From Ceriagrion tenellum (taxonomy: Eukaryota; Arthropoda; Insecta; Odonata; Coenagrionidae), in assembly GCA_963169105.1 (NCBI GenBank), contig OY720639.1, forward strand, positions 54,727,848 through 54,791,847: 64,000 nt of DNA, given 5' to 3'. Below, in pieces: positions 54,726-64,000 of the stretch. The notes under the pieces were generated by a model that made no database searches, was not told the DNA's origin, and saw nothing but the letters and a program-made list of their open reading frames with translations. Position 1 is the first letter of the stretch. Every line of letters begins with the position of its first letter. The position numbers were made by a program, and so were the translations under genes.

Positions 54726-57700
54726 GTATAGGAAAGGAATAAAATTCAAGGAAGCTGGTGACACTTTGTGGAACTTCCCAGCATCAGACAGGATGAATAG
54801 AAATCACCCTATACGACTCTATTTAGGTTCTTTATTTCAACTATTAATATCTTTTTTGTAGTGTTGCCTAAGTCAAATTGTACAAAGTGATTTATATTCA
54901 TCTTCACTATATTTTTGCGTGCGGAGAGTAAAAATGGAATCACATCAAACCACTCCTTCTGTTATGGAGCTGGAAATGGACATCATGATGCATTAGTGCG
55001 TTCACCGGATATATGTTGAATACCTTTGTATATTTACCAAAAATAATTTTATTTCCTCTGAATTGCATTCATAGGATGCGTGAATACTCTAAAAAGGGAA
55101 TTTTTTAGAGCAATTAACTACTCCGCGGTCTTGGTAAATGGAAAAAGTTTCTCTTTAACTAGAGCCTATAAATTCCTCGGAGCCTTTTATTCGTTTTTAA
55201 GACCCTGCATTCCAATTTTTCTGGATAATAAAATAACGTCAATTACCTTATCCGAGATTGTTATCAATATGTAGATTTTCAGTGGATGCGGTAAATGGAA
55301 GGGCAATGTGTTTAATGATTCCGTTACAAAAATCATTTAGTTTTTAGGATCCGTAACTAATTTGCAAATGACTCAATTGCGCAATAATTATGTACCAACT
55401 GTAGTGCCTGACATTTTTAAATTCAGCTATAATTTATGCAGCAATTTCTTTGTAATAAGGATCATCAGGAGTCTACTGGTCATTCGTACTCTCTTTCCCC
55501 GCTCTTCCGAAAGCCCCCGATTTCTCCATCTTCAACAAATCCCTCACAATCAACTGTCCAACCAAATTATTTCAGCAATTAATACAATTAAAAAAAAACA
55601 CATTCGCATAAGCACCATACGTTACCCAACGGAATGCCACTTATTGACTGATACCCGAGCGTTTCGCATGCGCTCATTGTTTTATTTATCGTCATTTGTT
55701 TGTTTTAAAGTGCTCTGATGTTTTCCCATTGTCCCCAACTTTGGCACTATGAATAAAACGCTCCCAATTATTCAGTTCACCGAAAAATAGTATCCCGATT
55801 CTTTCATTCTTTGGATTATCTATTTGTTTGGCCCGGTTTTATATAGTCTGGCTAACGTTCAATGTGAGATGACGTAGACTGTAACACCGCACAACCATAT
55901 CAGATTTTTCTTTATGTATAAATTCCTAGCTCTTTCGTTTTTTCATATGTGACCCAAAATTTACTAGAACGGATCCATTTACTAGAACCAGTCGTTAAGA
56001 TTTTACTCATGAGTTTTATCGGCATCCTTTTACCTCTAGCCACTCCTATGATATTTTGTCATTTGTTTTAAGCTTCATTTATCCTCTTCTGCTCCATCAG
56101 TTTCTCCATTCCGCTGACCTTTGAGCCCACATATTAAATTCCCTGAGAAATTGGTATTTTTTTGCCGTTTATTTGAAGTATTATGTCACATTATTATTTT
56201 CTTAATTTATGACTAAACTTGTAATGCAAGTAGTCGATCATTTTTATTTTAGCCTGGACAAAATGCATGTATCACCCCTCCGCATATGGCACGAGTCTAA
56301 GATTTACTTTAATGAAATGTGGTCCTAGTATTTTTCAGTTTACTTGAAGAATTGCAAAAAAAAACTCAGGGATCTACGATTACTGCTTCAGACGCCTTAA
56401 CTTTGGTGGACGAGTAGAAAGGATTGCTTAGAAGTAATCGGCCGTCACCCACCATCTCATCTTATAATATAACTGCACTCCCATTGATGCCTAGGTAACC
56501 TTCAGAAACACCAAAAGTGTTGAGTTTGATTAAAAGTCATCTTTCAAACTTCATATATTAAATCACTCCTCTCCTTCTCAAAAAATCTTAAATTGTTTAC
56601 GATAAATACAATTAAAGTTCAAAGACTAAACCTTAAAACATAACCGTGTGGCCTGAATAATTGGCACATATAAGGTGGAGGCGATGATAATTGTACATTA
56701 CGATCAGCGGTCCGTTACTAATATCCTAGGAATAATAACGAAACCATATGTAGATAAGTGTACCGGATTGATGTTGCACCTGTTGTTGCCTCATGAATAC
56801 TATAGTCAGAACCAATTTCTCAAGTCGAAGTTGTCAGAATCAAATGTGGTGACGTTGTAATTCATGTCATTAAACACATCGATCAAATGGTTCCGAGCGA
56901 GACTCCGTGGTGCCCTTAAAATCTCTCCACGAGAATTTGAGAAGGACTATGAAGGGTCTTTGCACTGCTATGAATCATTGTCAAAACTCCTAATGGACAA
57001 CCTGATTGTCTCAGAGAGAACATTGATATTTTCACGACAAATTGGGTATATTTATCTTATTTAATTGACTGATTAGTTCCCTTAATATTAGTTCTGAAAG
57101 ACGAAAATACTGTCAAAATTCCACACGAAATTACTTAATTTTTAGTGTAATCCTTGGCTTTTAATTGTAGCTGCCGGACTTAAGGGCAATCTGCTGAAGT
57201 TAATGCGCTGCCAATTTGATCCTTGCGCAAAATTCCATGGCGGAGAATACATGTCCATTACCGAGTAAATCGGCCTTGATACTTCTTCACGAGCATTCCT
57301 CGGAACCTGACTTTTCCCAATAATTCTTCTGCGCACTCTCTATTAAATCATCCAACCCATATTCATCCTTTTTTCTCATAGACGAAGTGTCGATGTAAAA
57401 AAGTTAACTATTTATTTAAGAGTTCTCTCTGATATTTTCATATGACTTCTACTTGGAGTGCCCCTCTTTAATTTACAATTCTCCATGCTCATTCCTCTAA
57501 AGCCTTTCAGTCTTATTTCTTCCTTTTGCCCAATAACCTAGTTCCCGACCCGGGTATAGAAATTTTATCGAAGAAAGTAAACAGGAAATACATTTGTGAA
57601 AGGAAATTGGGTGCTAAGGCGTTAGTTGGATTAATGGGTTTCGGTGTTATTCTTTCATTTTATCCTCCCTTTTACTATTCTCTTCGGTGAAGGGCGACCT

Positions 57701-58720
57701 TCGAGCCCCCCTCCCACCCATGTTGGAGTCTCACGTGAAGTGACGCAGAGATCAAGAAAACATCTCCCACTACCATGTTCACCCAAGATCGTAAAGGAAG
57801 GGAGGACGGAGCTGACGATGGTCGATGATAACTGAGGTGAAGAAATTCCCTCAGGTTCTAAAAGACCCGGCTTCCCGGAACTTTCTGTTTTAAGGAACCT
57901 TATCTTTTTGGCTAAAAAAATCACCATTTCTACTTGTATTCGAGTGGATTGGAAGAAGCGATAAAGTGTAACCTATGGATGTTATTTGTTTGGAGAACGC
58001 TTTTGTGCTATTTCCATTTGAATTCGATTTAAAATATAGGTTGATGCTGAAGCAGAGAGATGGGAACAATACGTCAATATCTGCTTGAAATAGCTCAAGA
58101 CTAAATACTTTCCGAATTGAATTTTAAAGTGTATGAATACGTGCAAATACTAACGTTCTCATTACGTGATATTTAGGCCCTAATCCAAACAATTAAAAAA
58201 AAGTAACGGGAAAAACGGAACTAGAACCATAAATTACACTAATGTATATGTACAATATGAAGGATCTCAAGGGTCATTGTGGCGCTAAAATATTTTTGAT
58301 TGATTCGGCTCATATCCGAAGTCAACTCTATGATAATAATGAGTTATATGCCTTGGTTCTCCGTCAGTTGTTAATCTGGTACTGTAAAAAAAACTCACAA
58401 GTTGTGCCTCTCTGTTGCTGGATTTTGCCAGAAGTTAAACTTCTTTTTTCGCAGTATCAGGTTTGCTGTATATTTCGTCGTATCAATTTAGGCCGAGTGT
58501 TTTCTCATGACAAAAACATGAGGAAGGACTGTCTGGAAAATCTTGTGTCGTAGAAAGTAAATGTGTTCATAAGTAAGAAAATGTATAATTTCAATGACGC
58601 TCTTTTTCTTCAGTTCTCATTTCCTATATTTTTGAGTGGTTGCAATATATGCACACAAATTGTATCAGAACTCAAAATGTAAACCATGTACAGCTCCACC
58701 AAGTTTGTATTGATGTCAAT
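54726..58720. other. AT-rich stretch, nothing firmly recognised
   Basis: Frames at 55080-55274, 55362-55718, 56675-56860, 56864-57064 and 58242-58553 (plus) and 57142-57336 and 57655-57927 (minus) are short and lack motifs. 57690-57870 is GC-richer, with overlapping frames on both strands. No repeat family was identified. Confidence 0.4.
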
Positions 58721-58723
58721 CGG

Positions 58724-58808
58724 TTTCGACGGCTTTAGCGTGATTCTCAAGACTGATGGTATGCCTTGTCAGGTTTGAGAACGAGAATGACGCTCTAGCC
58801 GTCGAAAG
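58724..58808. repeat. Imperfect palindromic repeat, about 85 bp
   Basis: The left arm TTTCGACGGCTTTAGCGTGA, then TTCTCAAGACTGA (58724-58756) faces the right arm TCAGGTTTGAGAACGAGAAT, then GACGCTCTAGCCGTCGAAAG (58769-58808). They pair over most of 33 bp with small bulges and a 12-base loop. It is followed by GCAGCAATAAAAAAC. Similar TTTCGACGGCTxxAGCGTCATTCTCA hairpins are a recurrent dispersed repeat in arthropod DNA; the class is uncertain. Confidence 0.65.
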
Positions 58809-58969
58809 CTGTTCGCAGCAATAAAAAACTAAGTTAAATTGTGCATCGTTTTCATTATGAATTTTGCCTTCTCATTCCACAACGTTACGCCACAATCAAT
58901 TAATTCAATTCGAATTACTTGGAAATTCCAACATCATAGATGCGATGTGATGATGCAGTTGAGGACACG

Positions 58970-59460
58970 GCAGGGAACTATTTAATCCGCAAATTAAATG
59001 AAATAAAACGTAATTCCATACGTTTTGTCAACAACTGCTATGACCGAAGAGAAAAAAGTAACTCAGCTGATGCAAGATAGGGAGCCTCTAGGGAGCAACG
59101 TATGAAGAATCATTTACTAGAGAAATTCAGATCAGAGGAATATTTTCTACACAGATGATATAATTTTGACATCGCGCTGTATCTTAAAAACTGATTAAAT
59201 TCGTCAAGCTAAAGGGAAGGCAAAGAGATGGATGCGCTTAGGGAGATACACTACCGAATCGATATGTGAAAAAATTCCTTCTTTCTTTGTGCCATTAATG
59301 ATTTCAAACGAAAACAGGATGACGCTATCATTAGACTCCGTCAACATGCAATTCACTTCTTTCCTTCCCCCCTTCTTTTCCCCATTCCCTGCTCTTTCAT
59401 GGCTGGTGTCCTGACACGCGCCTCTGGGGTGGCTTGTAGGGTTGTATGAGAATGAATGCC
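58970..59460 (+). mobile_element. CR1/L2-like retrotransposon 3' end, copy 4
   Basis: The plus strand encodes LNEIKRNSIRFVNNCYDRRE near 59000-59055 (consensus-like EKVQRxAIRFVxNxYxRxxSVT), then LLEKFRSEEYFLHR near 59118-59155, then LREIHYRIDM and KNSFFLCAI near 59236-59290. A 3' UTR follows with CATGGCTGGTGTCCTGACAC and GGCTTGTAGGGTTGTATGAG. Stops and frameshifts break it. It retains the QR-A-RF / YDRRE segment lost or frameshifted in the other copies, which makes it the most informative copy for reconstructing how the family is ordered. Confidence 0.75.
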
Positions 59461-60600
59461 ACGCATCGTATTTGAACCGACTAGGAACCACTTCATTACG
59501 AATATTGTCGTTTTAAGACAGAAAACGTACAAAGAATTTCTATCTTGTGCATCGAGATTAATATATCAAATAACATGACATTTTTGTTTAAGGTATATAA
59601 TTTTCCCTGAGAGAGAGAAATAAGAGATGTTATTTGTCCATTACAAACATGCCCTGTTGTTTGTGCGAATGTAAAGCAATTTCGTCCGAGGTAAAAGAGC
59701 CACCGTGTCCCGAAATATGAAACGCGCTTATCTGTAGAGGTATGGTCTAGATCATTGTAAAACTTCAAGATTGTTTTTACCTGTCTTCTCTTGTGTCCTC
59801 ACATCATTACTTATTACTGATACGTGCTATCGTTCAAAATGCTTGGGAAAGCTTCATTTAAATGCTTCTTTATACTTTTGACATTGCCGCCACACTTAAA
59901 AATTTTCTTTCCATCTATTTTTTATTTGGGAGTAGTAAAATAATAGTATCATATATTTTCTGGAATATATATAAATGTCGCTATTCAAGTTTAACGTACG
60001 ACTTTTAAGGAGAGTAGGAGGTTTAGGCTATTCATAGATTATCTAAAGTCTAGGTGTGGTGGTCCGATATCATCTGACGTAAGATTTAATTCCCTCGTGA
60101 GATTTTGCATATCTTTATTTATAGTCAGACGAAAAATATCAGGTTCCATCAACGCAGGCCAATTTCTTCGACCAACAATTGCAGGATGCATGCATACTTA
60201 CGGCTATCGTATTGTTTCACGTCGGCAGATGGCAAGCGTTGGTTTCCATGCATACAGCTCACTCAAGAACTTCAATATCATGTACTCAATATTCACATGA
60301 GCACCCAAAATTGCGAAAGTTAACGTTCATAGAAAGGTTTTTTAATGCGAATCCGTCCAAAAACTATGTTTACTTTCGCAATATTGGGAAGTGTGCAGGA
60401 GTTATTGAAACCATACTTGCACTTGCACAAAAATGAATGAAGAGGTTAAATGTGTCTAGAACCATATTACTGAAGATATGAAATACCCCTAACGTAATAA
60501 AGTTGGTGGTTTCCGGCGATACTTGTGGAATTTGCTTAACATTTTGAATGAATAGGGTAAACTTTGTTTTTCCAAAATGAATTTAATGACTTATGACCAT
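59461..60600. other. Nothing recognised
   Basis: AT-rich; overlapping frames at 60097-60436 are open in three phases but motif-free. Confidence 0.4.
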
Positions 60601-60637
60601 GATTTCGACGATTAATGTCATCATCAGGTGAAGATAC
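60601..60637 (+). repeat. Half-hairpin motif related to the 58.7-kb palindrome
   Basis: GATTTCGACGATTAATGTCA, then TCATCAGGTGAAGATAC follows the pattern TTTCGACG(x)TTAxxGTCATxxTCAxG without a clear second arm. The relationship is tentative. Confidence 0.35.
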
Positions 60638-60659
60638 ATTTTGGTGAAACAACTTATAT

Positions 60660-60785
60660 ACTAGAGAGAGTGGGGAGGGAACTGTAGAGTTGTGGGGGAG
60701 GAAAGTGGAGGACGGAAGGGAGGGGAAGTGGGTGAGTAGGGTTGGGTGGGGGCTTCCCAAGCTGGGGAGCCAAGGGTCCGGAATG
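60660..60785 (+). other. G-rich tract, potential G-quadruplex
   Basis: Many GGG/GGGG/GGGGG runs on the plus strand (60670-60775), then the near-palindrome GGCTTCCCAAGCTGGGGAGC. CTTCCCAAGCTG and CCTCCCAAGCTG recur 60 bp apart. Confidence 0.5.
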
Positions 60786-61279
60786 TGAGAGTCAGAGGTA
60801 GGTAGAGCTAGCGCCTCCCAAGCTGACCATCTGCAGTGTTGAAGAGTGGGCGAAGGTTGAATGATTATGTATAAGATGAAAAACCGAAGGTGTTCGCATC
60901 ATGTCGTGAGTCATTAGATTCATTATGGAAAAACAAAAAAATACCTTACGTAATACCCAATTTGAATAACTTTCCTGGTAATGAGTAATTGAATTCAATA
61001 AAGTAAATTATTCCATAGGCTATCACCACAGCCGAAAGTGGTTTTAATTAAGAGATACATGATACGATATCATATTATAATGATAAGGATAAATAAGTGT
61101 TATCGTTGAGTTTCAATCCAAATGAGGGAGCAAAAAAACACAAGAGCTGCAAGTTGGGAGAAATTAACTTTCCTGACCCGAACACGTCAATAGCAGGAGA
61201 AGGAGGGATTTCATCGTGCGGAAAAGAGTCTGGGTAATCGTTGAGCCAACAAAAGTTTCTAATTCGAGAGACAACTCAC

Positions 61280-61700
61280 TGCGGCTTTTTTTTTCTTCAG
61301 AGGGCTGAAAGATCCGTATCTCCATTATTTTTTTGAGGGGGTGGGGAGGGGATTCTGTCGCAAAAAAGAAGGGAAAAGGGGATCATTCTTTTTCGCGGGG
61401 AGGTTTATTATTCAACCAACACTGTGGGTGTGGGTGGTGTGCTAGAGTGCAAAAAATATCGAGAGAGAGTCGGGAGAGCTCGCAAAAGAAGATTATGTGT
61501 GCTGTGAGCGTTCCGGAGAGAGTCCTCACCCTCCGTCCTATCCCTCGCTGCCACCTTACCCCCACCTCGTACCCTGTGAGCGACGCTCTTAATTCTGGGG
61601 ATTTTTTCTTTGTCATCTGAAACTCGGCTTTAACCGCACGATGGAGAGAGATGGAGAGCTAGGGAAAGAGAGGGGATGGGAGAAACCTCAATTTAACTAA
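61280..61700. other. GC-rich block, unassigned
   Basis: G-rich (61336-61380) then C-rich (61530-61580), with CpG and a (GA)n patch. Frames of 95 (plus) and 77 (minus) codons are open without motif. It could be a host promoter-like region. Confidence 0.3.
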
Positions 61701-64000
61701 CAATCGATCCCTTCTGTAATACGCTTAGGGGACCAAGCGATTGGCGTCATCGTACACAGGCTTGATTGAATTTGTTCCTTTCTGGTGTCGTATTTCGATC
61801 AGCAAAGGCGTAAAAATATATACGCGGGATAATTGACTACTCTTTCCTGCCTTTGCGCACAAATATTACTGATTCCGATTTCGGTGAAGGTATTCGGATA
61901 CGCTTGCGTGCGTAAATACGAGCGCGAGGGGTTTATTCGGGGAATCGTGCCCGATTTGTTCCCGTATGATGGCAGAAGTATTTTGTGTTTAAATTAATTT
62001 GGGCTGATCGGATCAAGTATTGGTTGTTTTTAAATTCGTTTATTATGTTTGTAGTATTATTTTGGCAGTAGTAAATTCAAATACATTTCTTTGTAAAAGT
62101 AATTTGTTTTTAATCAATGAATTCCACATTGAGTGATAAATGTCGGAGGTGAAGTACGTTGTGCCTTTTAATTACATGGATATGCAAGAAATACCCAGAA
62201 TAAACTCTCAGGCAGTTGTGTTCATTAATTCCAAGGTCTCTCATTATAATTTGTTGCGCTAAAACTTTCCTGGATTAATAATTTTGAAAACATCTGCCTC
62301 GCTACGTCTCTCTGCTCATGGTTATGACTCTTGGAGAGGGGAATTAATATTTGGGAAACAACAATGTTTTTAAAGAGAAATATTCCGAAAGGGAAAGTTT
62401 TTCCTTATTTGATTTTCCAATTTTTTGGAAAATATATGTTTTTGTTAGTGCTATTTTGGGATTGAGTTTTAGCTGCACGATCGCATTATGATACAATCAC
62501 GGGTTTCGTAGCTAGGTTTTGGCTAATGTTCTCTTATTACCTCTGTCATTAGCTTTTTTCGAAACCTCTTCTCTCATTTTGCGTAATACTATTCCAAAGA
62601 ATTTTCTCTTTGAAAAATCATTTACTGTCCATTTTTGCTACCACTCAGCCGCCTACTATTATCTGGCCGAGATAAAACTTGACATGAGCATGGCGGATTG
62701 CACTAGATGTTATCACAGTAATTGTCGCTTCTGGCTTCTCTGTATGTATTTAAAGGTGAATGGCTATCTTAAAGTTGATTTTTCCTCCATGGAGGAAAAC
62801 TTCGGCTGTGAAATCATGTGTCTGCCACTTAAATTATTGAAAATCGACGTAAAAAGGTGTGAAAAGTTGGCGAGTGTGTTCTTTAGAAAAAAGTAAAGGC
62901 CCTTATAAGGGGTGAAAATCTGTAAAAAAAGACTTAATATATCAGGATAACAAGAATTTATTAAATTTAACTAGTGAAATATCGAAAGTTTTGAGCAATT
63001 TTAGGAAAAAAATCTTAACGTATCCTAGGTGAAAAGTGTTTGTTGACGTACAGAAATTTCAGAATTTCAGAATTTCAAGAATCAAATTTTGAAACTAAAA
63101 TACCCAAAAATTCACCTTTGGCTCGTTTAAGAACATTTCAGTAGCGACAGGAACTCAAAGTGACAGCCAAGTCAACGTTAACTACGAGTGCGCAAGGAGT
63201 GGAAGTTGACAGTAATATTCATTTCGCTTATTAATTTCAGTTCGTTTAGCCCCTTTCAAATCGTCAATATGTCCGACTAACCTGAAGACATTTTACGTAC
63301 CGCGGACATTTTTTACGGAACTGCTTTTTAGTTTACTTTATCTCCCATCTCTTTCGTCTCTGCTCTCCAAGTTTCATCTCTCATCTCTTTCATTCTTTTT
63401 GCAGCAATTTACCAGTGATATCTAGACGTGGAATTCCGTGTAACTTCTACTTTTGTTCTCTTTCGTCATTAATTTTTGCAAAATTATTCCGTTAGGATAG
63501 TTTGAGCGAGACACCAACATGCGTTAAATACTGTCAATTTAGTCCCGTTTGAAAGCAAACTCACCTTTGAAATGGTGTCAAGATACCAGCCATTTACAGG
63601 TCTCCTTTCTTAGATTCATGTCCAAAAATTAAACAATTTTTTGAAATGTTCATTCGATACGGTTATTCTATTCAGAGAGAACGTATTGAAAAAATGAGGA
63701 ATTTCTTACGCGTGGATCGCGTGGGAATTTAAATGCTGTCTATTTCGCTTGTTCTATTTGAAGGAATAAATGTAATGCTCATGGTAATGCTTTTTTCAAA
63801 ATTGGTTATGAAGGCGCTTTCAACATGAATAACTTTCAACATTAAAATAATGAATTAATTTAATTAATTTATAAGATTTATTATAATGATAGGCTATTAC
63901 CGAGTATTTCAGCCATATTTTACAATTTTTAGTGATATTTACAATTGGATATTTACTCAATGCCTATTAAAATTGCTTGAAAAGATGTTCGTCTATCTAG
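61701..64000. other. AT-rich end of window, nothing recognised
   Basis: The 125-codon plus-strand frame at 62519-62896 is the longest here. It is Leu/Phe/Cys-rich, starts on a non-ATG codon and shows no motif. A three-copy 8-bp repeat (ATTTCAGA) lies at 63056-63079. Confidence 0.4.

Noticed and set aside
55362..55718. 118-codon plus-strand frame as a gene
   Set aside because: No recognisable domain, non-ATG start and AT-rich codons throughout. A chance frame is likelier.
62519..62896. 125-codon frame near the window end as a gene
   Set aside because: Non-ATG start, Leu/Phe/Cys-rich AT-driven composition, no motif or splice support.
1..64000. CRISPR arrays, operons, prophage, integrative elements
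   Set aside because: No regularly spaced direct repeats, no long adjacent coding frames and no bacterial signals. The repeats found are eukaryotic transposons.

Overview
The window looks like non-coding nuclear DNA from an animal, most likely an insect or another arthropod. It is AT-rich and dense in stop codons, with short open frames on both strands. It carries decayed non-LTR retrotransposons, tRNA-derived SINE-like fragments, a non-autonomous DNA transposon and microsatellites. I see no operons, ribosome binding sites, rRNA, intact tRNA genes or CRISPR. The arthropod assignment rests on the style of the repeats (RTE-like tails, CR1/L2-like 3' ends), not on a recognised host gene, and I cannot name the species.

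Layout. 0-4.5 kb: a G-rich, purine-skewed tract, then featureless AT-rich DNA. 4.5-8.1 kb: an array of diverged copies of one pyrimidine-rich unit, all in the same orientation, ending in a GC-rich block with a CRE octamer. 8.6-10.8 kb: minus-strand tRNA-like SINE fragments. 11-19 kb: almost featureless. 19-22 kb: a minus-strand non-LTR relic, a CpG-rich block and a plus-strand CR1/L2-like relic. 24-24.6 kb: a second CpG-rich block. 30.4-31.7 kb: a retroelement tail followed by a CpG-rich stretch holding a candidate 147-bp exon. 32.5-37 kb: SINE, RTE-like relic, a MITE with terminal inverted repeats and TAA target duplications, and two RTE-like tails. 38-41.6 kb: another CR1/L2-like end, an unassigned open frame and two SINEs. 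43.5-44.5 kb and 47.0-48.1 kb: two foldback structures. 50-54.7 kb: CR1/L2-like end, a clear RTE-like reverse transcriptase relic and a possible 3' exon. 58.7-61.7 kb: a hairpin repeat, the best-preserved upstream part of the CR1/L2-like family, and GC-rich tracts.

There is no gene set working together. The best reading is an intergenic region or the inside of a very large intron, shaped by retrotransposition. At least five 5'-truncated copies of one CR1/L2-like family lie on the plus strand. The GC-rich blocks (about 0.3, 7.6, 20.9, 24.2, 31.2, 54.5 and 61.4 kb) are the best places to look for host promoters or non-coding exons, but none can be tied to a gene from sequence alone.
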